A stretch of DNA of 64,000 nucleotides from Exiguobacterium sibiricum 7-3 (GCF_000620865.1 NZ_KK211190.1:1687971-1751970); one strand, 5' to 3'. Shown: positions 42,826-53,105, counted from the first letter of the stretch. Notes: generated from the letters alone by a model not told the origin. A program made the numbers and translations.

Positions 42826-43311
42826 TCAATCCCACCTACAGGTCACGCTTTGGTCTACTTCAAGCCTTAGATGAATCAGGGTATTTGCGTTCAGATATGA
42901 AAGAGTCAGAGCCCGAGTTTCTCCACCCGTATAGGACAATTCGAAAACGACACCTTTCATCTCTTTTAGTAAAAAGAATGCCCAGTGAAGATTGTATTCA
43001 CTCTCATACAAAAGATCCCACAATGCTTCATTAAAGGTCGTTTCGTTCACCACATACAACTTCATGAACTCATTTTCATCCAATAATGATAACGTTGAGA
43101 ACACTTTTTCGTTTGGAATCCGCGGTTTTTGAATGATTAAGGAGTAATCTTCTGAGAGTTTCTCAAGCAGTTTCGTTTTACTGTCCGAAATATCCTCTTC
43201 CATCACGGATGAGGGCAGGTCATTGATCTTCAATGGGAGACCAAATTCATATTCAAACGGGTCGTCAAATTTCAAAAGTTCTTCATAGGAATACGTTGTT
43301 TTCATCGACAT
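42826..43311 (-). CDS. Hypothetical acidic protein
   Basis: The 161-residue product has GAGAGG before its start (MSMKTTYSYEELLKFDDPFE). No family is recognised. It is acidic, without membrane segments, in the run of island genes. Confidence 0.5.
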   Translation of the reverse strand: MSMKTTYSYEELLKFDDPFEYEFGLPLKINDLPSSVMEEDISDSKTKLLEKLSEDYSLIIQKPRIPNEKVFSTLSLLDENEFMKLYVVNETTFNEALWDLLYESEYNLHWAFFLLKEMKGVVFELSYTGGETRALTLSYLNANTLIHLRLEVDQSVTCRWD

Positions 43312-43458
43312 AGTCCTCTCTGCATTAGCTTGTCTTTTAAATCCTCTTTAACATCTTGTGATCAAGTTTTCGGATATAGATACTAAAACATCTCACCCTC
43401 CACTTGAATGGTTACTTCAACAAGTTTAGGTGAGACGCTTTCAATCGCTGGTATTGAA

Positions 43459-43989
43459 TTATTCGAAGTCCTCTTCAAAATCTTCATGTTCCCCGATGAC
43501 CAGCAAAATACCGGTGACCTGATCCACATCGCGTCGTACGCGAACCCTGTAGTGCCCGTCCCCCATCAACTGGACGGCAACACCAAACGGAAATAGAAAG
43601 ATTTCCTCTTCCATCATCTCATCTGAGATGGCGATATAAAATGGATCAATCTCATCGTCGAACTCAAGCGTATTCCGAATTTCCCAATCAATGGCCTCGC
43701 GTTTGCCGTAATCCGCTGTATTCATGACGACGAGCTGTGAGGAATCCACCACTGCATAACCTTCAAGAATGTCAAAGTCATCCGCTGCAATATCTGCGTG
43801 ATCATCAATCGTCAAGTACACTAAATTAATTTCCGGCTGATCATCTTCGTTATACCAGACCGTCCATGTCGAATCGGGAACAACCGGAATCGTGATATTA
43901 AATTCCGAATCCGGCGCGAGAAAAGCTGGATCTGAGACGATCATATTGCCTTTCTGATTATGAAAAGTACCTAGTTTTTTCATTTTCAC
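43459..43989 (-). CDS. DUF4241-like stand-alone domain protein
   Basis: The 176-residue acidic product starts at GTG with AAGGAG five bases upstream. NMIVSDPAFL, TWTVWYNEDDQ, YAVVDSSQLVVMNTADYGKR and GDGHYRVRVRRDVDQVTGIL form a beta-rich domain like DUF4241. The same domain is the C-terminal half of the SMI1-fusion protein at 53766. The name is tentative; the internal homology is the firmer observation. Confidence 0.55.
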   Translation of the reverse strand: MKMKKLGTFHNQKGNMIVSDPAFLAPDSEFNITIPVVPDSTWTVWYNEDDQPEINLVYLTIDDHADIAADDFDILEGYAVVDSSQLVVMNTADYGKREAIDWEIRNTLEFDDEIDPFYIAISDEMMEEEIFLFPFGVAVQLMGDGHYRVRVRRDVDQVTGILLVIGEHEDFEEDFE

Positions 43990-44055
43990 ATCTCTCCTTT
44001 TCTTCTAAGAAAAAATAATTTTTCTATTAATTATTTTTCGTTTGAATGATTACTT

Positions 44056-44622
44056 TTACGATTCAACCCTTTTCCTTTTGACAGTCATGTAGCTCCACAG
44101 GAACACGCCCGTTACGAGTAACAGACCGGCGTCTAGATATTTTATGTCTGGTGCCTGTCTGTGGCTAATATTAATCAGGAAATAACTGATAAAGCACATC
44201 GCTTTGACCCAAAGCGGCAGCATTTTTCCGCTCGTCGACATGATGAGGAAGGGAACTGCAAGGATGACCATCACGTACGGAGATAAAGTCCAGGGTGTTA
44301 CGAGCGGAATCAATCCCACTCCGAAAAGTACATACGCAAACCATGTCGCCCTCTTGTGAAACGTCAACTGTTCTTCTTGACTTGGCACCGGCTCCGGTGT
44401 GATTTCCTGTTGATACCCGTCTGCCTGCTTCTCGGCAATCAGTTCCTTCACTCGACGTCGGGCTTGAAAACGAAACGTAAACCGTTCTTCCGTTTTTTCA
44501 TCGATATCTTCATCGAGCATCCATGGTTCATTGACTCCAAAAAATACCTGAACCGTCCGGCCGTCGCGATAAATGGTCCAGAAATATATCAAGCTGCCGA
44601 TTTGCTTTCTAAGTATGATCAT
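44056..44622 (-). CDS. WGR-like domain fused to membrane helices (copy 3)
   Basis: The 188-residue product has the clearest WGR-like N-terminus of the three: YFWTIYRDGRTVQVFFG and RFQARRRVKELIAEKQADGY. Three or four helices (about 92-180) follow. Paralogue of 34785 and 35458. It is flanked by a DUF5412 gene and the remnant of the small membrane partner. Confidence 0.6.
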   Translation of the reverse strand: MIILRKQIGSLIYFWTIYRDGRTVQVFFGVNEPWMLDEDIDEKTEERFTFRFQARRRVKELIAEKQADGYQQEITPEPVPSQEEQLTFHKRATWFAYVLFGVGLIPLVTPWTLSPYVMVILAVPFLIMSTSGKMLPLWVKAMCFISYFLINISHRQAPDIKYLDAGLLLVTGVFLWSYMTVKRKRVES

Positions 44623-44651
44623 CAGGATATTTCATCTTCCCTTCACGAACT

Positions 44652-45044
44652 CTATTTTGCTGGATAAATCGGTTGATCCAATCTGAAATCATACACCTCG
44701 GTCCAGATGTTTAAGCGGGTGTCATTAATAATGACAACGTCCCGTCGCCATTTCACACTTACCTCTCTACACGGATATTCCCAGTAGACACGCCGCTGTT
44801 CTTTTGTTTTTTGATCTTCCATGATGCCGAGCATCGCAAATCCCGTCGTCGCCCCGCCGCTCGAAAGGTAAAACCGTAACGTATACCGCTCGTCCGGAGA
44901 AGTGACCGTCTTGTATAGATCGCCTCGCGGTACGTATTTGATATCTACGGCGAAGAACGAGATGTAGATTTGCCAGGCCAAATATCCCGCCAGCAGTATG
45001 CCAAGTAGACTGGCGATGATTCTAAATTTTTTCCACACGTTCAT
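44652..45044 (-). CDS. DUF5412 family membrane-anchored protein
   Basis: The 130-residue product has one N-terminal helix (about 10-30) and an outside domain with TSPDERYTLRFYLSSGGATT, YWEYPCREVSVKWRRDVVIINDTRL and EVYDFR, a good match to DUF5412. Function unknown. It lies 29 bases upstream of copy 3 of the WGR-like membrane genes. Confidence 0.7.
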   Translation of the reverse strand: MNVWKKFRIIASLLGILLAGYLAWQIYISFFAVDIKYVPRGDLYKTVTSPDERYTLRFYLSSGGATTGFAMLGIMEDQKTKEQRRVYWEYPCREVSVKWRRDVVIINDTRLNIWTEVYDFRLDQPIYPAK

Positions 45045-45062
45045 TTCCTCTTTTCTTGCTTT

Positions 45063-45200
45063 TTACCATGACGCACCGATCCAGTACAGTAGAAGAAAGC
45101 CGCCGGCAAAGCACAGATAACCGTACTGTTTGACGGATAAGGAACAAAGGAGAAACATCACGACCAATCCAATGATTGAATCGGTTCCGTTACGCTCTCA
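45063..45200 (-). pseudogene. Remnant of the small membrane protein paralogous to 36194
   Basis: About 45 codons without a start read LLCSLSVKQYGYLCFAGGFL, LLYWIGASW before TAA, matching the end of the protein at 36194 (LSVRQYGYVCLAGGLLLLYG). It shows that the WGR-like/small-membrane module was once duplicated here. Confidence 0.7.
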
Positions 45201-45240
45201 TTTCAACTACGTCTCGTTTGAACAGTCTACTTCATAAAAA

Positions 45241-45276
45241 AACCACTTTTCCGCCCGTCCGGCCGAAAAAGTGGTT
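45241..45276 (-). terminator. Hairpin terminator
   Basis: AACCACTTTT-CCG pairs with CGG-AAAAAGTGGTT; the minus strand continues as a run of seven T. It lies 240 bases past the Avs-like stop. The intervening 45277-45517 is very AT-rich with no gene. Confidence 0.75.
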
Positions 45277-45517
45277 AGACTATTACAACAGAATCAAAAG
45301 TTACTATAATATTTATATATTTAATATTAATTGAGTAGTATTGTATTTAAAAAAATCTTTCTTATCAAACCAATTGTAAAAAAACATTTATTACTTTTTA
45401 CAAGCAACTTTTCAAAGGTAAAATAAAACATTTTGTTTTTTGAAATTTAAAATGATTTATCATTCATCTACTTTTTAATAGTAATCTTTCTTAGTTAATT
45501 AGTTTATTAAAACTTTC

Positions 45518-48500
45518 TTACCTGTTCATTATTTTCCCACTTAATTCCCTTATTGATCCAATTCTAAATTCAAACATTTTATCCCATAATTCTAAACTTT
45601 TAGAAGCAGTATTACTTAATTTTGAATTTTGATTACTCTCGTCAAATAAACCAATAATCAGTTTAGAAAGTTCTTCTTCAACCCCCCACTTATTTTTACT
45701 ATTGTGTTTGAAATCCTCGATTACTCTATTACATAAATTCAAGATTACTTCACTATATGCAGTTAAAGACTTATTTTCTTCTTCTAAATATTTAACAAAT
45801 GAATACATAATTTGTTGACTTAAATTTGATTTCATAATTAAATTTAAGAAATCAAAATCACGACTTAACTTTAAAGATTTTTTATAAAACAATTTAGAAA
45901 AGACGTTTTCTAACTCATAATCAACATCCAACGAAACTGACAAAATTTCTTTACACTTTTGATTATATTCATCATATTCAAAATAAATTATGATCATTTC
46001 TAAAAATGACTGAATCTGCTTTTCAGTAAAATTTTGTAAGTTTTTCACTTCATGATTGAACTCGTTATTATTTAAATACATTTCTGCGACTGAATATGAA
46101 CCAATCTTTATTAAATCATTATCCGAAGAATGAAAACATTTTAATATTGTCTCTAACACTAATTTTGGATTCGAAGTATATGCGTGGAATAATACATCAC
46201 GAGTATTAATATTTCCAGCTACTCTGAAGTCATCTTCGTATAATTTTATAATTTTTTCTGTCGCAAACTCGTTATCAATATTTATTACTGATCTTAAAGT
46301 AGATACACTGGCTAACTTAACTGCAGTACTAGGATGATTTACAAGGCTATTAATCGAGGATTTAAATAATGGATAATAATCAGGCTTATACCATATTAAA
46401 CTTTCAATAGCTCTAGCAGCACAACATTCAGCACAATTCAAAGAATTTGTATACAATGTATCAAAACTCAGTAGATTTTCATCTTCTTTATTACTGGTCA
46501 TATGGTCATCTATTAAAAAAACATTGGAACTAGTAGCTATACTTATCAACGTATTCAGAATGCTATCAGACCACTTTATATCTTTATTGTTTTGAATAAT
46601 ACGGCAAATGTTTTGTGCCCTAAATGAATTTATATTATCCGAGAATCTTTCTATCAATTTTATTAATAACTCATTAGGTAAATCTGTAAGATCGATGAAT
46701 GCTAAACTGCTATACATAGCATCAATAAACTCTTTTTCGATTTTATTCTTATTGTTGAGTACAATTTTTATCATTTCTAGAGGATTTTTGCTTACTTCTT
46801 GAGAAAAACTACTTGCAAACTGCTGAATTGACCCTTCAATAATACCTCCACTAACAGATATCCACTTATTTTTTGTATCAAAATCTTCTTTTTTCTTGCT
46901 TATAATATTACTCCAACTAATAAGTGACAATTCTTTTCCATCTATTGGTGACTTAACAAAACCACTAGTACTCAATGCATAATTGTAGCGATTGCTTTTA
47001 CCTTTAAATTTCCTTTGTAAAACATTCAATAATTCAATAGATTCATTTGTTAGTCTTTCAATCGGTAAAATAGAAAGGAGTTCTATTTGTAAGTCACCCC
47101 AAAAACTCCAGTAAACTTTTTCATCGGTATTTTTATTTTTATTTTTATTAAATTTGTATCTGTATTTGATGTATTCTTTAGCTCCATTAGGCATATATTT
47201 CAAAATTTTATTTTCTAACTTAGTGAATATTTGATTACTGCAAGTATGTGAATGATTTATCAAACATTTTTTTACTAAAGATAATACATTTTTACTGCCA
47301 TCAGATTTAATAAATATTCTGTTCTCAAAATTTTCACATATAAACTCTATAACATAATCACTGTATTCATTATTTAAACTATCTAATCCTTCTATAATTA
47401 ATTCATTGATTACATCATTCGAATTTTTAGATAAATCTAATAATATATTTTTAAAACTCTCTGGATCTTTAAAAATTATCGAGTTAATTGATTTTTTTAA
47501 AATTATAACAATCGTTCTTTCCAAGCTGTTTTTATAGTGTACTGCTGACCATTCACTAAAATCGTTTACCTCATTAGTATCGGATGGTATAAATTTGGAT
47601 AATGATTTATATACATACTCACCATCATTAATAATAAAATTTTTATCTTCCAAAAAGATTTTTTTTTCTAAAAATTCATTTTGATCATCTTTGTCATTTA
47701 ACTTTTTTTCTATCAAAAATTCAATATACTTAATTGTTCTGTATTCATTATTCTTTAAGCTTTCGTTAACATCTAAATAATGATGACTTAAGTGTGGATT
47801 TTCTTTATAAAATAATATTCTTAGATCAAACAGTTCATTTGAATCTTGATGAAAATCACGAGAAAAGATTTTTTTGAAATCATTAGAATGTTTTTTGTCT
47901 TCTAAAAAATATTGTTTGATTAAATTAATATCTTCTAAGTCATATTTTGGTTTTATACTGCTTATTAAATTTATAGCATTCTTTTCCTCTTTTTCAGAAC
48001 CTAACCATTTTTCAATAATTCCATTATTTAAAAGTAGTTTATAATACACTTGCTTTGAATAAATAACATTTTGTAAAAGATGATCTTTCCATTTAACGTC
48101 TTCGCAATACGACAAAATAAATTTATTTATATTGGGATCTAAAACATCAATATCTCTTAAAATTTCTAAAAATACATATTTATTAAAATATCTAATATCC
48201 GAGCCATTAAGAAGTTGTATACCTGCTTTAATGAAATCTTTGCTTTCCAACTCTAAAAGATACTGCATCGCCATTTGAAGTTGATATCGTTTTCCCGGAG
48301 TTTGCATTTCTTTACTGCCTAAGATTTCGTTTATTGGTATGCCATCAAAATATTTATCTAGCATTTTCTCAGATAATAAATAATCTAATATAGATTGATG
48401 AGAAAATGATATTTTTTCTTCAGAAATATTAATAAAACCATTCGAATGTAGAAAATCAATCTCTTCTTTATTGCCTCTAAAAGATCTTTTGGGAACGTAT

Positions 48501-50074
48501 ATTCTTTCTAAATCTATAAACTTATTTATTAGCTCCACTTTAAAATTATCAAGTTCTTTTTGAGCATGTCCTTGTATAGAATAATTAGCCAAAAGTTGAT
48601 CCCACCATTTTTCTATCAAATGGTTTGTGGAAAGACATTCATTATGAGTTTTACTTATATCTAATTGACACCAAATAAGCAAATTACTCGAAATTTTCAA
48701 CATTTTTTTTAATTTTGGAGTCAGAATTTTGTATCTATCACCAATGATTCTTTCTACTTCACTATCTTCTAATTCATTAATTTTAATTTTTTTCCATTTA
48801 GTAAAACTTTGTGAATCGGTCTCTTCTTTAAATAAATTACGAATATTATTGTCGCTTTCTAAATCTATTGTTCTACAAACCATCACTATAGATATTTTGT
48901 TCTCTCTTTCACTGTTCAAATAATTGATTTGTTGAATTATTTCTGAACAAACTAACAGTGCATTCCTCGAATGTGCCAATGTCCACCTTAATGCATCTAA
49001 TTGATCTAATATTAGTACTGCTTTCTCATTTTTAGATATACTGTGTAAACAATTAACTATAGAGTCAGGCAGACCGAGTTCTTCTCCCCATTTTTTTGCA
49101 TTGTAGTTTGGTATACGTTTATCTAGTTTTATAGCTAAATAAGGAATTGCTTTTAAATCGCAATATTTTATTATAGCTTCAGTAGTGCCACTTTTCCCGA
49201 TGCCAGCTTTTCCGTGTATAATAAACGATTCATTTTTTTCAATGAAGTTATAAGCTTCTTCGTATTGTTTCCGCTCTAAAAATACTTTGTTAAGTAATTG
49301 GAAATCATTTTTAAATTCCCAGTTGAGACGCTCAATTTTGGGTAAAATTCTTGTATCAAAAGATAGATTTTTTAACCGTAAGTTATTTTTTTTTATGTGA
49401 TTACGAATTAATCCTAAATTTATTTGTTTACCTAAAATATCTCCATCAACAACTAAAGAAATTAAATTATCATATATTTCTTTTTCATTTCCATAAAATA
49501 AATATGAAATTTTTTGAAAAATCATCTCTTTTAAATATGAATCTGGGACCTGGTGAAATGATACTCTTTTCAAATAATAAATTGATTTTTGAATATCTTT
49601 GTCTTCTTTAATATTTAGTCCCATTTTCGCGCAAAAATTACTGTAAAAATTCTGAAATTTTTTGTTTGACTTCTTTACTTGATACTCATAAAAATCTCTT
49701 GGATTTTCATTAGAATTTTTTACTCTTTTAATAATGTCTTCTAAATCCTGAAATGCCAATGGAGTTACTAATGATACATGGTTTTTTGAATCTCTATCTA
49801 AATGTTTTTTCCAGTTTTCAAAGATACTTTTAGCATTTGCTGTTCCAAAGTTCCAACTATCTTCGCCACCGTTTCTACCTTTGCACTGTTGTCCTTCTTT
49901 GCTGCCATCTTTATTTCCAATCCAAACATCTATTCCTTGTTCATCTTCTCCTATTGCTTCTATTACTAAATAGTCTATTTTTTCTTCTATTACTTCTATT
50001 ATTTTATAAATAGAGTATTTTATTTCATAACGATTACCCTCTTTATCTGATCTTCCTCCTATTTCATAAGGCAT
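45518..50074 (-). CDS. Avs-like STAND NTPase with N-terminal Cap4-like nuclease domain
   Basis: The product is 1,518 residues. The N-terminal domain (about 1-150) begins EIGGRSDKEGNRYEIKYSIYK and carries Asp49 in QGIDVWIG and Gln63-x-Lys65 in GQQCKGR. This D...QxK arrangement is that of PD-(D/E)XK/Cap4-type DNA endonucleases. A P-loop STAND NTPase follows: Walker A GKAGIGKS (288-295) and Walker B VLILDQLDAL (353-362). Residues from about 540 to the end are helical repeats, the usual sensor part of Avs proteins. Avs proteins recognise phage proteins, oligomerise and cut DNA. ATG at 50074 has AAGGAG ten bases upstream; a TTG at 50098 has none. The gene is far more AT-rich than its neighbours, a sign of transfer. 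Confidence 0.8.
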   Translation of the reverse strand: MPYEIGGRSDKEGNRYEIKYSIYKIIEVIEEKIDYLVIEAIGEDEQGIDVWIGNKDGSKEGQQCKGRNGGEDSWNFGTANAKSIFENWKKHLDRDSKNHVSLVTPLAFQDLEDIIKRVKNSNENPRDFYEYQVKKSNKKFQNFYSNFCAKMGLNIKEDKDIQKSIYYLKRVSFHQVPDSYLKEMIFQKISYLFYGNEKEIYDNLISLVVDGDILGKQINLGLIRNHIKKNNLRLKNLSFDTRILPKIERLNWEFKNDFQLLNKVFLERKQYEEAYNFIEKNESFIIHGKAGIGKSGTTEAIIKYCDLKAIPYLAIKLDKRIPNYNAKKWGEELGLPDSIVNCLHSISKNEKAVLILDQLDALRWTLAHSRNALLVCSEIIQQINYLNSERENKISIVMVCRTIDLESDNNIRNLFKEETDSQSFTKWKKIKINELEDSEVERIIGDRYKILTPKLKKMLKISSNLLIWCQLDISKTHNECLSTNHLIEKWWDQLLANYSIQGHAQKELDNFKVELINKFIDLERIYVPKRSFRGNKEEIDFLHSNGFINISEEKISFSHQSILDYLLSEKMLDKYFDGIPINEILGSKEMQTPGKRYQLQMAMQYLLELESKDFIKAGIQLLNGSDIRYFNKYVFLEILRDIDVLDPNINKFILSYCEDVKWKDHLLQNVIYSKQVYYKLLLNNGIIEKWLGSEKEEKNAINLISSIKPKYDLEDINLIKQYFLEDKKHSNDFKKIFSRDFHQDSNELFDLRILFYKENPHLSHHYLDVNESLKNNEYRTIKYIEFLIEKKLNDKDDQNEFLEKKIFLEDKNFIINDGEYVYKSLSKFIPSDTNEVNDFSEWSAVHYKNSLERTIVIILKKSINSIIFKDPESFKNILLDLSKNSNDVINELIIEGLDSLNNEYSDYVIEFICENFENRIFIKSDGSKNVLSLVKKCLINHSHTCSNQIFTKLENKILKYMPNGAKEYIKYRYKFNKNKNKNTDEKVYWSFWGDLQIELLSILPIERLTNESIELLNVLQRKFKGKSNRYNYALSTSGFVKSPIDGKELSLISWSNIISKKKEDFDTKNKWISVSGGIIEGSIQQFASSFSQEVSKNPLEMIKIVLNNKNKIEKEFIDAMYSSLAFIDLTDLPNELLIKLIERFSDNINSFRAQNICRIIQNNKDIKWSDSILNTLISIATSSNVFLIDDHMTSNKEDENLLSFDTLYTNSLNCAECCAARAIESLIWYKPDYYPLFKSSINSLVNHPSTAVKLASVSTLRSVINIDNEFATEKIIKLYEDDFRVAGNINTRDVLFHAYTSNPKLVLETILKCFHSSDNDLIKIGSYSVAEMYLNNNEFNHEVKNLQNFTEKQIQSFLEMIIIYFEYDEYNQKCKEILSVSLDVDYELENVFSKLFYKKSLKLSRDFDFLNLIMKSNLSQQIMYSFVKYLEEENKSLTAYSEVILNLCNRVIEDFKHNSKNKWGVEEELSKLIIGLFDESNQNSKLSNTASKSLELWDKMFEFRIGSIRELSGKIMNR

Positions 50075-50287
50075 TTTCTTCTCACTCCTTAATGACAATG
50101 CAATGTATACTAATTTTCATTCTATATAAATCTAGAAGATGGTGATTTCAGTCAGTTTTCAATATTAATATTTAATCAACCTTCACTTGTTAATTGAAAC
50201 AGGAAAATAGTTTTTTACTAAGTGATACCACATAAATTTTCAATTTCTCGTATAATACCTAATAACTTTTAAAAAATCTACTTCGGA

Positions 50288-51010
50288 TTATAATTCAAGT
50301 TCAGCGAGCACATTTTCCGAATCTAGCTCGAGCCCCTGTAAACTGGCATCCCAGTTTAGTCCGCAGTACAAACCGTCTTGAATCATGTTCGGCAACCAGC
50401 CGTCTGTAAAGACATCAAGATCGAGACGAATCAAATGATAATTCTCCCATCCGTCTGTCTGACAGGCACGTGCGCCTTCTTCCGTCGAGAAAAACAGCAA
50501 CACATCCGTTTCCTCTTGATTTGACGGACAATAAGCCCAGCCCGACTGCTTCAATTTCGATAACCCGTAGACAGCTTCTGTCTCGAGCACGGTTTCAAAG
50601 AATTCATCTGCTTGCATGGCACTGTTTAATAGTTGTTGCTCTTGTTCCATAAAGGCTGCAAGCGTCGGGGCAACCGGGAACAACTCCTGTTCCTCGTGAT
50701 CCCACTGGACGATGGTTTCTGCGTCCGGCAAGAGATAACCGAGCTCGTCCCCGGAACCGTCGGCAGCAATCCGGAAAAAGCCGTCCGGATAGTCTTCTGT
50801 ATCCGTTGAGTTCACACGGACGATGTCTTCCCATGTCCGCTTGATGTACTGTTCGTCCTTGATCGGATGTAATTGCCACTCACCGGCTTCGAACTTGTTT
50901 TCCTTTTTAAAGTACGCCCGCAACTCAGCCGGCAACGAAAATCCGAGTTCTGCCTCGACTTCCTGCAACCGTTCTTCTGTAATGCCTGGTAACCCAATCT
51001 GATGTTCCAT
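50288..51010 (-). CDS. SMI1/KNR4 domain fused to DUF2750-like domain
   Basis: The 240-residue product has an SMI1/KNR4 domain (about 5-125: ITEERLQEVEAELGFSLPAE, then YFKKEN, IAADGSGDELGYLL). A C-terminal domain (about 130-240: GWAYCPSNQEETDVLLFFST, then LDVFTDGWLPNMIQDG) resembles DUF2750. Both are immunity-type domains. AAAGGAG sits eight bases before ATG 51010; a GTG two codons upstream is too close. Confidence 0.75.
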   Translation of the reverse strand: MEHQIGLPGITEERLQEVEAELGFSLPAELRAYFKKENKFEAGEWQLHPIKDEQYIKRTWEDIVRVNSTDTEDYPDGFFRIAADGSGDELGYLLPDAETIVQWDHEEQELFPVAPTLAAFMEQEQQLLNSAMQADEFFETVLETEAVYGLSKLKQSGWAYCPSNQEETDVLLFFSTEEGARACQTDGWENYHLIRLDLDVFTDGWLPNMIQDGLYCGLNWDASLQGLELDSENVLAELEL

Positions 51011-51163
51011 TTCCACTACTCCTTTATGTATAATTTCGTTTCTTCCATTTTCATATATTCAAGCGGACTTTCAAATTTTTATCTGTATCCGATTAATCAG
51101 CTAACAATTCACTTCAGTTCTATTCTCTCCAAAGCTTTTGTGAATCATTTCGCTTTTTTGCAT

Positions 51164-51745
51164 CTATCTCTTTCGTACTTGCCGATACAGCGGAATGATC
51201 CGTTCCCTTGTTCCGATGACATCCACACCTTCTCCATCCGGTCCGACCGCAACGAGGGCGTATGAGACATCGATTCCCGGAAAGTCTTCTGTGGCTGATA
51301 ACACATCTGTTCCGTCCGTCATCACGGAATAGAGATAATTTTTCTGACCGTGACATCCACACGCGTATAGAAATGGAATCATTTCCCGCAACGTTTTTTC
51401 CTGATCAACGATAAGCCGTATGTTAGTCTCACGCGAAGCTTCTTCTCCATCAATGAGCTTTGTTACGTCATTGCTTGACGTCTGATACGGTATGTTGAAG
51501 GATTCGAGAACCTCAATCGTTTCCTCCATCGAAAAATCAAATACATCAAAGACCATGCAAATCGGGAACGCATTCGTTTGTCTAAGTAACCACACTGCAT
51601 CCTCACTGGCGACTGTTCCGATTGATTGGTTGATTGCAAATCCCCACTCAAAATAAATATTGAGATGTTCATACTGCTGAAAACGTTCATCTTTCGGTAA
51701 ATCAATTGATTGATAATCAATCTGTTTGTAATGATCGACTAGCAT
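51164..51745 (-). CDS. Distant family A-like protein
   Basis: The 193-residue product keeps the family A order in diverged form: NAFPICMVFDVFDFSMEETI, then LREMIPFLYACGCHGQKNYLY, then SYALVAVGPDGEGVDVIGTR. GAGAGGGAG precedes the ATG. Function unknown. Confidence 0.5.
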   Translation of the reverse strand: MLVDHYKQIDYQSIDLPKDERFQQYEHLNIYFEWGFAINQSIGTVASEDAVWLLRQTNAFPICMVFDVFDFSMEETIEVLESFNIPYQTSSNDVTKLIDGEEASRETNIRLIVDQEKTLREMIPFLYACGCHGQKNYLYSVMTDGTDVLSATEDFPGIDVSYALVAVGPDGEGVDVIGTRERIIPLYRQVRKR

Positions 51746-51804
51746 GTTGCTTTCTCCCTCTCTTCAGCAACGTATGATTGCTTTCCGTTCTATGGATATG
51801 ACCC

Positions 51805-52374
51805 TCAAATCAATGGCTGACGTGTTAAGTCAAGCAGTTCCCCCTCTGTTGCATCAATAATTTCGTCGAAAGCGTCCACACCGTGTTGCTCAAGATAATC
51901 CGCTTCTGATTCGAAAATTGGAACAAACCAGACCGGCAAAACGTGTTCCGGCTCATCAAACTCGGTGTCCCCACGATGGATGAAAAAGCTCTCGTCAAAA
52001 TAAAACGGTGCCGTTACATAGACTCCTGCAAATCCGTATTGTCCGAACACTGTCTTAGGCATACTGTAAAATTCGCCCAATTCAAATGTCTGTCCAGTTT
52101 CCAGAGCATGGGTCGTCAGACGCCATAGCAATTCGATGACATCTTCCTCCGCTTCCGGCTGCTTGACCGACATCATCAGTTCCTGATGATAAAATCGCTC
52201 CTCTTCAAATTGAAGCGGTCGCCACAGTAATCCGAGTGTTGTCGCCGTATAGGTATTATCGATAGGTGCGTTCTCAAACTTCAGGAATTGAATGTTTTCT
52301 TCCATCATATCTTCTAGTTCTAAACTTCCTTTAATCTCACCACAGTGTTTTTCCAAATGCTCAATATAATTCAT
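51805..52374 (-). CDS. SUFU (suppressor of fused) domain protein
   Basis: The 189-residue product matches the bacterial SUFU immunity-type domain: YIEHLEKHCGEI, TYTATTLGLLWRP, QELMMSVKQPEAEEDVIELL, then VLPVWFVPIFESEADYLEQH. SUFU proteins are common immunity proteins of polymorphic toxin systems. GGGAGG lies before the ATG. Confidence 0.75.
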   Translation of the reverse strand: MNYIEHLEKHCGEIKGSLELEDMMEENIQFLKFENAPIDNTYTATTLGLLWRPLQFEEERFYHQELMMSVKQPEAEEDVIELLWRLTTHALETGQTFELGEFYSMPKTVFGQYGFAGVYVTAPFYFDESFFIHRGDTEFDEPEHVLPVWFVPIFESEADYLEQHGVDAFDEIIDATEGELLDLTRQPLI

Positions 52375-52577
52375 ATGTCCTCCCGTTTTCTTTCTTCACA
52401 GCCCAAACAAGGCCCAAAAGAAATTCCATTTATACTTCGTATTATATAATCAGATAACATTATTGGGAATTTTTATTTTAATTGTTAACTCTCGTTTTTT
52501 CATTTCGATTTATGTGCATATTCCAAATAATTGGTATAATCACTGTGATATTAAACGAACGTGAAAGGAACGTGTCC

Positions 52578-53105
52578 ATGAAAAAATTATTAATGGGTTC
52601 ACTGATTGCCGCGACCGCATTAGCAGGTTGTGGTGTAGACGCATCAACACAAGTTAAAGATACTTCCTATGATGGAACATACTTAAAAATCGGTGTGATT
52701 GGAGAACAGCCTGATCTGCAAGAGAAAAATGTAAAGTTTTCAACACTCTCATTTGAAGAACTAGAGGACACGAACCAGATTTCCTCAAAGTTTGATGCGG
52801 TGTTCATCACAAAAGATAAACTAAAACAAGCAGATGAAGAAAAGTACGTGAAGGTGTACCGGAAACTTGATGTTCCGACCTTCTTCTTAGGGACAACAAA
52901 GGGGTTTCTCCCCTTCGTGTTTGAAGATTTAACGTATGCCAATGCGAGCGAACTGGAGCATTCCTATGCATCCGGTTATCTGCAAGGGAAAAAAGATCGC
53001 TATCGCTACTGGGAATATGAATTAAACAACGATCAAAAGAACGATCAAATTATCAAAGATGTTTATTCACAGATTTTCAAGACGGTTGCAGAAGTGAAAG
53101 AATAA
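52578..53105 (+). CDS. Small lipoprotein
   Basis: The 175-residue product has a lipoprotein signal (MKKLLMGSLIAATALAGCG, lipobox LAGC). The mature domain is not recognised. GAAAGGA precedes the ATG at 52578. It is the only plus-strand gene between 38.8 and 56.9 kb. Confidence 0.75.
   Translation: MKKLLMGSLIAATALAGCGVDASTQVKDTSYDGTYLKIGVIGEQPDLQEKNVKFSTLSFEELEDTNQISSKFDAVFITKDKLKQADEEKYVKVYRKLDVPTFFLGTTKGFLPFVFEDLTYANASELEHSYASGYLQGKKDRYRYWEYELNNDQKNDQIIKDVYSQIFKTVAEVKE

Noticed and set aside
50075..50098. Eight-residue N-terminal extension of the Avs-like protein from a TTG
   Set aside because: The AAGGAG ribosome site lies inside that extension, ten bases before ATG 50074.
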